NCBI RefSeq assembly: GCF_040183065.1
Contig: NC_091119.1
Span: 192,765,543-192,829,542, forward strand
Reading direction: 5' to 3'
DNA: 64,000 nucleotides
Source: Periplaneta americana
Taxonomy: Eukaryota; Arthropoda; Insecta; Blattodea; Blattidae
The position numbers were made by a program, and so were the translations under genes. This document shows positions 47,366 to 59,428 of this stretch, one piece after another. The notes below the pieces were generated by a model. That model worked only from the letters and a program-made list of their open reading frames with translations. It was not told where the DNA came from and ran no database searches. The stretch's first letter is position 1. Each line of letters starts with the position of its first letter.

Positions 47366-48399
47366 AAATATTTTTCAAACAGGTTTCAGTACTCTATTTT
47401 CTTATATTATTTGTCAAACAAAATTCTAATGTGAATTACTCAGTTTCAAACAAGGTTCGAGAATGTAATTTTTCTGTAACATAAAACTGCATTTCGAATA
47501 TTTTAAAGCAAGAGAGTACGATGCAAAGTTTATTCATTAGTATCAATGTTACTGTAAGTTCATTACAAATGATCAAAATAAAATGTTGTATTCATAGTGA
47601 TATGCATCTTATTATGTTTATATTTATGATTCTATAATAAACCCAATCCAAGCCCCGACGATAGACAAGGGCCACAACGGTCCGATCCATATTCAATAGG
47701 TACTATTGCCGTCAGGAGATCTGTAGAGCTCGAGGAATATAGTGGGATGCTGACAGCCATATGGACTGCCTTCACGCACAAAAAAAATATAGATAGCAGA
47801 CCCCAGGGACCACTCAGGCATGGTCGTGTTAAGTCCTATTCACACCAGACTGAACTCTAGTCATACACATGTGTAGTTAGCCTCAATTGCAATGTAAGTT
47901 ATGAACTCAATGACGTAAATACATGTTATGTTAGCTCACTAGTTACGTACAAAGTGCTGATCGCTTCCAGACAAAGAGTCCAAAGGAATCATTCCTCCTT
48001 CATGTCATTTTGTTCATATTGACATTACCTTATTGTCACAAAATACAAAGTATACAGGCATGGTCAAACATATATATTCAAATGCATATTTAAAAAAATT
48101 ATCATCAACATTATACAAACATTCATTTGTTAAAATAGACTTAATAAATATATCCTATTTCTACATTTCTTAATAAACTTATAACATCACTCATGTAATG
48201 TTGTAGTAACTATACTGAAGGTTATTCATTACACATTGCGTCTCCATAATCTATTCCTTCAACAGCTTCCCTTGACGAAATACTAGGCCTAAAGCCGTCA
48301 ACATTTTATACTGGGAGCCTCCTATTAACACTTGTAACATAATGGATACTGAAAATAATTGACAATGAAATTAGCTTTTATGCAGTTTACAGTATGTCT
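47366..48399. other. Low-copy spacer, right copy, no gene seen
   Basis: Reverse complement of 33,568-34,601. One SNP was seen at 47,401 relative to 34,566. The less AT-rich island lies at about 47,637-47,827. I see no coding frame, RNA gene or terminal repeats. Confidence 0.6.
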
Positions 48400-48405
48400 T
48401 TTATT
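48400..48405 (-). promoter_or_regulatory. Poly(A) signal AATAAA (minus strand), right copy
   Basis: TTTATT on the plus strand, about 163 nt downstream of the stop of the right exon copy in transcript direction. It is the exact mirror of 33,562-33,567. Confidence 0.45.
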
Positions 48406-48567
48406 GTTAAGAATTACTTCTCCTCTATTCCTTTATACATACAACACACAAACACACACACACGTATCTATAGTGCAATTGGTGTTTAATAGATTTCATG
48501 ATATAAACTTGTATTATTTAACTAAAACCACTCTTTCAACCTTGTCTTCTCCTCGCATTGCAACTCT

Positions 48568-48682
48568 TTACGTGTCCGGCTCAATCACGTCTCGAGGAGA
48601 GTGCTGCAATATGAACAGAGCAGTCTGCACCATCACTGCCAGGCAATCCAGCGACATACTGCCATCTACCAAAGGAATCAGC
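48568..48682 (-). CDS. Putative 3'-terminal coding exon (partial gene), right copy
   Basis: Reverse-strand duplicate of 33,285-33,399 with the same acceptor, frame and stop (TTA at 48,568-48,570 on the plus strand). A single base difference at 48,597 changes the Ala codon GCT to Pro CCT in the SARD segment, giving SPRD. Proline inside what looks like a short helix could matter if the protein is made, but neither copy has visible upstream exons here. At most one copy can represent an intact locus. The two copies are transcribed toward the palindrome centre, convergent to each other. Family unrecognised. Confidence 0.48.
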
Positions 48683-49263
48683 CTGCAAACATAGCAATGT
48701 TATAGGTCTAATATCTCTAAGTTTCAAATCAACAATGTAACAAAGACATGAAATACATGAACAAGACAAAGGAAATAAAGAATGCCAAAGGAAAAATATT
48801 CATAACTGCAAATCAAACATTCAGAACATATCCCACATTAGAATATATCACTATAATCATGGAATTAAATAATTACACTCAATTAAAGATAATAATTTCA
48901 CTTTGCAACATAGCCACAATTTTGAACTTGGACTTCGTACCTCAATGAAGTTTTTCGTCCAATTTGAAATCTACATTTTGTCCGTTGCAAGGATAATAAA
49001 TGTGATAAAATGTGAAATATGAGAAACAGACACTGCAGATGAAGTAAGATATACAAAGTAAAATGCCCTTATTACCACAATAAATGTCTAAATAATTATG
49101 AAACTATTTAGATAATGACTAAAAATTATACATCCTTTAAAGACTACAACAAAGGAGCTTCCAAATCAGACAAAAACAACACTAATTGCGAAACAACAAT
49201 CAGTCTCAAGAGGATTCTCTCAAAGGAAGGGATAAAAAAATGCACAGCTGAAGAGCAGAAGAC
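48683..49263. other. AT-rich low-copy DNA next to the right exon copy
   Basis: Mirror of 32,707-33,284, with three extra bases near 49,112. Likely intronic if the exon is real. Small open frames at 48,748-48,948 and 49,115-49,303 have Lys/Asn/Thr/Ile-rich translations typical of AT-rich noncoding DNA. Confidence 0.5.
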
Positions 49264-49692
49264 TACAAAAAAGTGCAACGGATTTCCTCGATTTTATTCG
49301 TGAATATTAGTAACCATGTGGGGATGTTACAGTGAAAAGGGCGGGTCTCAGAGACTCTTCGTTCTAATAGTGTAGAGAAAATTCTCTTTTGGAAGGCCAA
49401 AATGACCATTTTTTATATCACGGCCCTTACCGTCCATATGCCTGAAGACAGAGGGTTGACATTTATACTACAGATAGAGTACGTGGACGTCTATTCGCCG
49501 CATTTATCAGCTTTGTTCTCACTACACATACGGCGGAGATATGGCGCATAGAATGTACGAGGAATAGAAGTTTAAGCCTTGGTATTTTTTCTCGATAATC
49601 AGTTTGTGTTCGAGATTCGCATTTTCATGAAATCGTGTCCGAAGTAAGTCAAGGGGGAATTAAACAATACATCCCGTTCCACGATATGGCAT
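49264..49692 (+). repeat. Single diverged satellite monomer, opposite to the adjacent array
   Basis: Mirror copy of 32,279-32,706, reading in the same direction as the left array and opposite to the right array it touches. Recognisable blocks include AGTGCAACGGATTTCC, TGTTACAGTGAAAAGGGC, GAAAATTCTCTTTTGGAAGG and GAAGTAAGTCAAGGGGGAAT. Confidence 0.88.
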
Positions 49693-49708
49693 TTATTTCC
49701 GGAAATAA
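49693..49708. repeat. 16-bp palindrome at the right satellite orientation flip
   Basis: TTATTTCCGGAAATAA, identical to 32,263-32,278. It joins the diverged monomer (orientation A) to the right array (orientation reversed). Confidence 0.93.
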
Positions 49709-50739
49709 CGGCCATACCGAGGAACGGGATGCAGCCCTGTATTCCCCGTGACTTACTTATTACACGATAGCATCAAAATGGCAATCGCGAACACTTTCCG
49801 CCGCCATTCTAGCCGCCATAACTCCGCAGTACGTTTAGCGACAATAAAGCCGATGAGTGCGTTGAATACAGCTCCTCCAACTCAATCTTGACTATAAATG
49901 ACAACTTTCTATCCCCGTTCGTTTGGAAGGGAGACGCCGGCAAAATTTCAAAACATGGTCATTTAGACCTTCCAAAACAGAATTTTTTCTACACACGGAG
50001 AACGAAGCGACTCAGAGGCCTGCCCTTTTAAATGTAGCATCCCAGCATCTTTAGTAGTAATCATCGCTAATATCCGGCAAATCCGTCGCACTTTTTTTAG
50101 CCCAAATTTTTGGGTACCTAAAATATTTGAGTCTGTATTTCCGGAAATAATGGCCCTACCGAGGAACGGGAAGCGGCCCTGTATTCCCCCTTGACTTACT
50201 TCTTACACGACAGCATCAAAATGGCAATCGCGAACACTTTCTGATTTTCGAGAAAAAAAGGGCAAGGGTTTAAACCACTGTTCAGCCGCCATTCTAGCCG
50301 CCATAACTCCGCAGTACGTTTAGTGACAACAAAGACGATGAGTGCGTTGAATACAGCTCCTCGAACTCTATCTTGAGTATAAATGACAACTCTCTATCCC
50401 CGTTCGTTTGGAAGGGAGAGGCCGGCAAAATTTCAAAAAATGGTCATTTTGACCTTCCAAAACAGAATTTTTTCTACACACTGAGAAAGAAGCGAATCAG
50501 AGGCCTGCCCTTTTAACTGTAGCATCCCAGCATCTCTAGTAGTAATCACCGCAAATATCCGGAAAATCCGTCGCACTTTTTTCTAGCCTCAATTTTTGGG
50601 TACCTAAAATATTTGAGTTTGTAATTCCGGAAATAACGGCCATACCGAGGAACGGGATGCGGCCCTGTATTCCCCCTTGACTTACTTCTTACACGACAGC
50701 ATCAAAATGGCAATCGCGAACACTTTCTGATTTTCGAGA

Positions 50740-53700
50740 AAAAAAAGGGCACTGTTCCGCCGCCATTCTAGCCGCCATAACTCCGCAGTACGTTTAGTGA
50801 CAACAAAGCCGATGAGTGCGTTGAATACAGCTCGTCGAACTCTATCTTGAGTATAAATGACAACTCTCTATCCCCGTTCGTTTGGAAGGGAGAGGCCGGC
50901 AAAATTTAAGAAAATGGTCATTTTGACCTTCCAAAACAGAATTTTTTCTACACACGGAGAAAAAGAAGCGACTCAGAGGCCTGCCCTTTTAACTGTAGCA
51001 TCCCAGCATCTCTAGTAGTAATCACCGCAAATATCCGGAAAATCCGTCGCACTTTTTTCTAGCCCCATTTTTGGGTACCTAAAATATTTGAGTTTGTAAT
51101 TCCGGAAATAATGGCCCTACCGAGGAACGGGATGCGGCCCTGTATTCCCTCTTGACTTACTTCTTACACGATAGCATCAATATGGCAATCGCGAACACTT
51201 TCTGATTTTCGAGAAAAAAAGGGCAGTACGTTTAGTGACAACAAAGCCGATGAGTGCGATGAATACAGCTCCTCGAACTCTATCTTGAGTATAAATGACA
51301 ACTCTCTATCCCCGTTCGTTTGGAAGGGAGAGGCCGGCAAAATTTCAAAAAATGGTCATTTTGACCTTCCAAAACAGAATTTTTTCTACACACGGAGAAC
51401 GAAGCGACTCAGAGGCCTGCCCTTTTAACTGTAGCTTCCCAGCATCTCTAGTAGTAATCACCGCAAATATCCGGAAAATCCGTCGCACTTTTTTCTAGCC
51501 CCAATTTTTGGGTACCTAAAATATTTGAGTTTGTAATTCCGGAAATAACGGCCATACCGAGGACCGGGAAGCGGCCCTGTATTCCCCCTTGACTTACTTC
51601 TTACACGACAGCATCAAAATTGCAATCGCGAACACTTTCTGATTTTCGAGAAAAAAAGGGCAAGGGTTTAAACCACTGTTCAGCCGCCATTCTAGCCGCC
51701 ATAACTCCGCAGTACGTTTAGTGACAACAAAGACGATGAGTGCGTTGAATACAGCTCCTCGAACTCTATCTTGAGTATAAATGACAACTCTTTATCCCCG
51801 TTCGTTTGGAAGGGAGAGGCCGGCAAAATTTCAAAAAATGGTCATTTTGACCTTCCAAAACAGAATTTTTTCTACACACTGAGAAAGAAGCGAAACAGAG
51901 GCCTGCCCTTTTAACTGTAGCATCCCAGCATCTCTAGTAGTAATCACCGCAAATATCCGGAAAATCCGTCGCACTTTTTTCTAGCCTCAATTTTTGGGTA
52001 CCTAAAATATTTGAGTTTGTAATTCCGGAAATAACGGCCATACCGAGGAACGGGATGCGGCCCTGTATTCCCCATTGACTTACTTCTTACACGACAGCAT
52101 CAAAATGGCAATCGCGAACACTTTCTGATTTTCGAGAAAAAAAGGGCAAGGGTTTAAACCACTGTTCCACCGCCATTCTAGCCGCCATAACTCCGCAGTA
52201 CGTTTAGTGACAACAAAGCCGATGAGTGCGTTGAATACAGCTCCTCGAACTCTATCTTGAGTATAAATGACAAATCTCTATCCCCGTTCGTTTGGAAGGG
52301 AGAGGCCGGCAAAATTTCAAAAAATGGTCATTTTGACCTTCCAAAACAGAATTTTTTCTACACACGGAGAAAGAAGCGACTTCGAGGCCTGCCCTTTTAA
52401 TTGTAGCATCCCAGCATCTCTAGTAGTAATCACCGCAAATATCCGGAAAATCCGTCGCACTTTTTTCTAGCCCCAATTTTTGGGTACCTAAAATATTTGA
52501 GTTTGTAATTCCGGAAATAACGGCCATACCGAGGAACGGGATGCGGCCCTGTATTCCCCCTTGATTTACTTCTTACACGACAGCATCAAAATGGCAATCG
52601 CGAACACTTTCTGATTTTCGAGAAAAAAAGGGCAAGGGTTTAAACCACTGTTCCGCCGCCATTCTAGCCGCCATAACTCCGCAGTACTTTTAGTGACAAC
52701 AAAGCCGATGCGTGCGTGGAATACAGCTCCTCGAACTCTATCTTGAGTATAAATGACAACTCTCTATCCCCTTTCGTTTGGAAGGGAGAGGCCGGCAAAA
52801 TTTCAAAAAATGGTCATTTTGCCCTTCCAAAACAGAATTTTTTCTACACACGGAGAAAGAAGCGACTCAGAGGCCTGCCCTTTTAACTGTAGTATCCCAG
52901 CATCTCTAGTAGTAATCACCGCAAATATCCGGAAAATCCGTCGCACATTTTTCTAGCCCCAATTTTTGGGTACCTAAAATATTTGAGTTTGTAATTCCGG
53001 AAATAACGGCCATACCGAGTAACGGGATGCGGCCCTGTATTCCCCCTTGACTTACATCTTACACGACAGCATCAAAATGGCAATCGCGAACACTTTCTGA
53101 TTTTCGAGAAAAAAAGGGCAAGGGTTTAATAACTCCGCAGTACGTTTAGTGACAACAAAGCCGATGAGTGCGTTGAATACAGCTCCTCGAACTCTATCTT
53201 GAGTATAAATGACAACTCTCTATCCCCGTTCGTTTGGAAGGGAGAGGCCGGCAAAATTTCAAAAAATGGTCATTTTGACCTTCCTAAAAGGGAATTTTTT
53301 CTTCACACGGAGAAAGAAGCGACTCAGAGGCCAGCCCTTTTAACTGTAGCATCCCAGCATATCTAGTAGTAATCACCGCAAATATCCGGAAAATCCGTCG
53401 CACTTTTTTCTAGCCCCAATTTTTGGGTACCTAAAATATTTGAGTTTGTAATTCCGGAAATAACGGCCATACCGAGTAACGGGATGCGGCCCTGTATTCC
53501 CCCTTGACTTACTTCTTACACGACAGCATCAAAATGGCAATCGCGAACACTTTCTGATTTTCGAGAAAAAAAGGGCAAGGGTTTAAAACCACTGTTCCAC
53601 CGCCATTCTGGCCGCCATAACTCCGCAGTACGTTTAGTGACAACAAAGCCGATGAGTGCGTTGAATACAGCTCCTCGAACTCTATCTTGAGTATAAATGA

Positions 53701-56700
53701 CAACTCTCTATCCCCGTTCGTTTGGAAGGGAGAGGCAGGCAAAATTTCAAAAAATGGCCAATATGACCTTCCAAAACAGAATTTTTTCTACACACGGAGA
53801 AAGAAGCGACTCAGAGGCCTGCCCTTTTAATTGTAGCATCCCAGCATCTCTAGTAGTAATCACCGCAAATATCCGGAAAATCCGTCGCACTTTTTTCTAG
53901 CCCCAATTTTTGGGTACCTAAAATATTTGAGTTTGTAATTCCGGAAATAACGGCCATACCGAGGAACGGGATGCGGCCCTGTATTCCCCCTTGACTTACT
54001 TCTTACACGACAGCATCAAAATGGCAATCGCGAACACTTTCTGATTTTCGAGAAAAAAAAGGGCACTGTTCCGCCGCCATTCTAGCCGCCATAACTCCGC
54101 AGTACGTTTAGTGACAACAAAGCCGATGAGTGCGTTGAATACAGCTCGTCGAACTCTATCTTGAGTATAAATGACAACTCTCTATCCCCGTTCGTTTGGA
54201 AGGGAGAGGCCGGCAAAATTTAAGAAAATGGTCATTTTGAACTTCCAAAACAGAATTTTTTCTACACACGGAGAAAAAGAAGCGACTCAGAGGCCTGCCC
54301 TTTTAACTGTAGCATCCCAGCATCTCTAGTAGTAATCACCGCAAATATCCGGAAAATCCGTCGCACTTTTTTCTAGCCCCAATTTTTGGGTACCTAAAAT
54401 ATTTGAGTTTGTAATTCCGGAAATAATGGCCCAACCGAGGAACGGGATGCGGCCCTGTATTCCCTCTTGACTTACTTCTTACACGATAGCATCAATATGG
54501 CAATCGCGAACACTTTCTGATTTTCGAGAAAAAAAGGGCAGTACGTTTAGTGACAACAAAGCCGATGAGTGCGATGAATACAGCTCCTCGAACTCTATCT
54601 TGAGTATAAATGACAACTCTCTATCCCCGTTCGTTTGGAAGGGAGAGGCCGGCAAAATTTCAAAAAATGGTCATTTTGACCTTCCAAAACAGAATTTTTT
54701 CTACACACGGAGAACGAAGCGACTCAGAGGCCTGCCCTTTTAACTGTAGCTTCCCAGCATCTCTAGTAGTAATCACCGCAAATATCCGGAAAATCCGTTG
54801 CACTTTTTTCTAGCCCCAATTTTTGGGTACCTAAAATATTTGAGTTTGTAATTCCGGAAATAACGGCCATACCGAGGACCGGGAAGCGGCCCTGTATTCC
54901 CCCTTGACTTACTTCTTACACGACAGCATCAAAATGGCAATCGCGAACACTTTCTGATTTTCGAGAAAAAAAGGGCAAGGGTTTAAACCACTGTTCAGCC
55001 GCCATTCTAGCCGCCATAACTCCGCAGTACGTTTCGTGACAACAAAGACGATGAGTGCGTTGAATACAGCTCCTCGAACTCTATCTTGAGTATAAATGAC
55101 AACTCTCTATCCCCGTTCGTTTGGAAGGGAGAGGCCGGCAAAATTTCAAAAAATGGTCATTTTGACCTTCCAAAACAGAATTTTTTCTACACACTCAGAA
55201 AGAAGCGAATCAGAGGCCTGCCCTTTTAACTGTAGCATCCCAGCATCTCTAGTAGTAATCACCGCAAATATCCGGAAAATCCGTCGCACTTTTTTCTAGC
55301 CTCAATTTTTGGGTACCTAAAATATTTGAGTTTGTAATTCCGGAAATAACGGCCATACCGAGGAACGGGATGCGGCCCTGTATTCCCCATTGACTTACTT
55401 CTTACACGACAGCATCAAAATGGCAATCGCGAACACTTTCTGATTTTCGAGAAAAAAGGGCAAGGTCACTGTTCCACCGCCATTCTAGCCGCCATAACTC
55501 CGCAGTACGTTTAGTGACAACAAAGCCGATGAGTGCGTTGCATACAGCTCCTCGAACTCTATCTTGAGTATAAATGACAACTCTCTATCCCCGTTCGTTT
55601 GGAAGGGAGAGGCCGGCAAAATTTCAAAAAATGGTCATTTTGACCTTCCAAAACAGAATTTTTTCTACACACGGAGAAAGAAGCGACTTCGAGGCCTGCC
55701 CTTTTAATTGTAGCATCCCAGCATGTCTAGTAGTAATCACCGCAAATATCCGGAAAATCCGTCGCAATTTTTTCTAGCCCCAATTTTTGGGTACCTAAAA
55801 TATTTGAGTTTGTAATTCCGGAAATAACGGCCATACCGAGGAACGGGATGCGGCCCTGTATTCCCCCTTGATTTACTTCTTACACGACAGCATCAAAATG
55901 GCAATCGCGAACACTTTCTGATTTTCGAGAAAAAAAGGGCAAGGGATTAAACCACTGTTCCGCCGCCATTCTAGCCGCCATAACTCCGCAGTACGTTTAG
56001 TGACAACAAAGCCGATGAGTGCATTGAATACAGCTCGTCGAACTCTATCGTGAGTATAAATGACAACTCTTTATCCCTGTCCGTTTGGAAGGGAGAGGCC
56101 GGCAAACTTTAAAAAAATGGTCATTTTGACCTTCCAAAACCGAATTTTTTCTACACACGGAGAAAGAAGCGAATCAGAGGCCTGCCCTTTTAACTGTAGC
56201 ATCCCAGCATCTCTAGTAGTAATCACCGCAAATATCCGGAAAATCCGTCGCAATTTTTTCTAGCCCCAATTTTTGGGTACCTAAAATATTTGAGTTTGTA
56301 ATTCCGGAAATAACGGCCATACCGAGGAACGGGATGCGGCCCTGAATTCCCCCTTGACTTACTTCTTACACGACAGCATCAAAATGGAAATCGCGAACAC
56401 TTTCTGATTTTCGAGAAAAAAAGGGCAAGGGTTTAATAACTCCGCAGTACGTTTAGTGACAACAAAGCCGATGAGTGCGTTGAATACAGCTCCTCGAACT
56501 CTATCTTGAGTATAAATGACAACTCTCTATCCCCGTTCGTTTGGAAGGGAGAGGCCGGCAAAATTTCAAAAAATGGTCATTTTGACCTTCCTAAAACGGA
56601 ATTTTTTCTTCACACGGAGAAAGAAGCGACTCAGAGGCCAGCCCTTTTAACTGTAGAATCCCAGCATATCTAGTAGTAATCACCGCAAATATCCGGAAAA

Positions 56701-57370
56701 TCCGTCGCACTTTTTTCTAGCCCCAATTTTTGGGTACCTAAAATATTTGAGTTTGTAATTCCGGAAATAACGGCCATACCGAGTAACGGGATGCGGCCCT
56801 GTATTCTCCCTTGACTTACTTCTTACACGACAGCATCAAAATGGCAATCGCGAACACTTTCTGATTTTCGAGAAAAAAAGGGCAAGGGTTTTAAACCACT
56901 GTTCCACCGCCATTCTGGCCGCCATAACTCCGCAGTACGTTTAGTGACAACAAAGCCGATGAGTGCGTTGAATACAGCTCCTCGAACTCTATCTTGAGTA
57001 TAAATGACAACTCTCTATCCCCGTTCGTTTGGAAGGGAGAGGCAGGCAAATTTTCAAAAAATGGCCAATATGACCTTCCAAAACAGAATTTTTTCTACAC
57101 ACGGAGAAAGAAGCGACTCAGAGGCCTGCCCTTTTAATTGTAGCATCCCAGCATCTCTAGTAGTAATCACCGCAAATATCCGGAAAATCCGTCGCACTTT
57201 TTTCTAGCCCCAATTTTTGGGTACCTAAAATATTTGAGTTTGTAATTCCGGAAATAACGGCCATACCAAGTAACGGGATGCGGCCCTGTATTCCCCCTTG
57301 ACTTACTTCTTACACGACAGCATCAAAATGGCAATCGCGAACACTTTCTGATTTTCGAGAAAAAAAAGGG
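50740..57370 (-). repeat. Right-edge higher-order repeat, period ~3.31 kb (7 monomers)
   Basis: The GAGAAAAAAAAGGGCA marker occurs near 50,735, 54,052 and 57,360. The deletion junction AAAAAAAGGGCAGTACGTTT occurs at about 51,225 and 54,540. The ATGGCCAATATGACC monomer is at 53,697 and 57,004 (3,307 bp). The ACTTCGAGGCCTG monomer is at 52,267 and 55,574 (3,307 bp). The CTGTAGCTTCCC monomer is at 51,295 and 54,610 (3,315 bp). So seven monomers were duplicated as a block. The left array has the same marker monomers in a 2,343-bp super-unit. Confidence 0.8.
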
Positions 57371-57833
57371 CAATGTTCCGCCGCCATTCTAGCCGCCATA
57401 ACTCCGCAGTACGTTTAGTGACAACAAAGCCGATGAGTGCGTTGAATACAGCTCGTCGAACTCTATCTTGAGTATAAATGACAACTCTCTATCCCCTTTC
57501 GTTTGGAAGGGAGAGGCCGGCAAAATTTAAGAAAATGGTCATTTGACCTTCCAAAACAGAATTTTTTCTACACACGGAGAAAGCGACTCAGAGGCCTGCC
57601 CTTTTAACTGTAGCATCCCAGCATCTCTAGTAGTAATCACAGCAAATATCCGGAAAATCCGTCGCACTTTTTTCTAGCCCCAATTTTTGTGTACCTAAAA
57701 TATTTGAGTTAGTAATTCCGGAAATAACGGCCATACCGAGTAACGGGATGCGGCCCTGTATTCCCCCTTGACTTACTTCTTACACGACAGCATCAAAATG
57801 GCAATCGCGAACACTTTCTGATTTTCGAGAAAA

Positions 57834-59428
57834 AAAGGGCATTCTAGCCGCCATAACACCGCAGTACGTTTAGTGACAACAAAGCCGATGAGTGCGTTGA
57901 ATACAGCTCCTCGAACTCTATCTTGAGTATAAATGACAACTCTCTATCCCCGTTCGTTTGGAAGGGAGAGACCGGCAAAATTTCAAAAAATGGTCATTTT
58001 GACCTTCCAAAACAGAATTTTTTCTACACACGGAGAACGAAATGACTCAGAGGCCTGCCCTTTCAACTGTAGCATCCCAGCATCAACGGCCATACCGAGG
58101 AACGGGATGCGGCCCTGTATTCCACCTTGACTTACTTCTTACACGACAGCATCAAAATGGCAATCGCGAACATTTTCTGATTTTCGAGAAAAAAAGGGCA
58201 CTGTTCCGCCGCCATTCTAGCCGCCATAACTCCGCAGTACGTTTAGTGACAACAAAGCCGATGAGTGCGTTGAATACAGCTCCTCGAACTCTATCTTGAG
58301 TATAAATGACAACTCTCTATCCCCGTTCGTTTGGAAGGGAGAGGCCGGCAAAATTTCAAAAAAAGGTCATTTTGACCTTCCAAAACAGAATTTTTTCTAC
58401 ACGCGGAGAACGAGGCGACTCAGAGGCCTGCCCTTTTAACTGTAGCATCCCAGCATATCTAGTAGTAATCACCGCTAATATCCGGAAAATACATCGCACT
58501 TTTTCCTAGCCCCAATTTTTGGGTACCTAAAATATTTGAGTTTGTAATTCCGGAAATAACGGCCATGCCGAGGAACGGGATGCGGCCCTGTAATACCCCT
58601 TGACTTACTTCTTACACGACAGCATCAAAATGGCAATCGCGAACACTTTCTGATTTTCGAGAAAAAAAGGGCATTCTAGCCGCCATAACACCGCAGTACG
58701 TTTAGTGACAACAAAGCCGATGAGTGCGTTGAATACAGCTCCTCGAACTCTATCTTGAGTATAAATGACAACTCTCTATCCCCGTTCGTTTGGAAGGGAG
58801 AGACCGGCAAAATTTCAAAAAATGGTCATTTTGACCTTCCAAAACAGAATTTTTTCTACACACGGAGTACGAAGCGACTCAGAGGCCTTCCCTTTTAACT
58901 GTAGCATCCCAGCATCAACGGCCATACCGAGGAACGGGATGCGGCCCTGTATTCCCCCTTGACTTACTTCTTACACGACAGCATCAAAATGGCAATCGCG
59001 AACACTTTCTGATTTTCGAGAAAAAAAGGGCAGCCGCCATTCTAGCCGCCACAACTCCGCAGTACGTTTAGTGACAACAAAGCCGATGAGTGCGTTGAAT
59101 ACAGCTCCTCGAACTCTATCTTGAGTATAAATGACAACTCTCTATCCCCGTTCGTTCGTTAGGGAGAGGCCGGAAAATTTCAAAAAATGGTCATTTTGAC
59201 CTTCCAAAACAGAATTTTTTCTACACACGGAGAACGAAGCGCCTCAGAGGCCTGCCCTTTTAACTGTAGAATCCCGGCATCTCTAGTAGTAATCACCGCA
59301 AATATCCGGAAGGGTTTAAACCACTGTTCCGCCGCCATTCTAGCCGCCATAACTCCGCAGGACGTTTAGTGACAACATAGCCGATGAGTGCGTTGCATAC
59401 AGCTCGTCGAACTCTATCTTGAGTATAA
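57834..59428 (-). repeat. Cluster of internally deleted satellite monomers
   Basis: Two monomers (at 57,933 and 58,765) carry the same ~100-bp deletion with junction CCAGCATCAACGGCC. A normal-length monomer (58,306) lies between them. The 59,187 monomer lost about 190 bp, with junction ATCCGGAAGGGTTTAAACC. It also has the GTTCGTTCGTTAGGGAG variant, mirrored at about 25,085-25,100 on the left. Reading frames across the junctions change, which gives the odd short ORFs here. Confidence 0.8.

Larger units (their letters stand above)
42793..50760 (-). repeat. Right arm of the high-identity palindrome
   Basis: Reverse complement of about 31,211-39,203. It carries one fewer 28-bp unit, three extra bases at the GATAATGAC site near 49,112, and a few SNPs (48,597, 47,401, and others in the 21-bp array and satellite monomers). 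Beyond about 50,760 the satellite monomers still mirror the left side in type, but no longer unit for unit without shifts. Confidence 0.92.
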
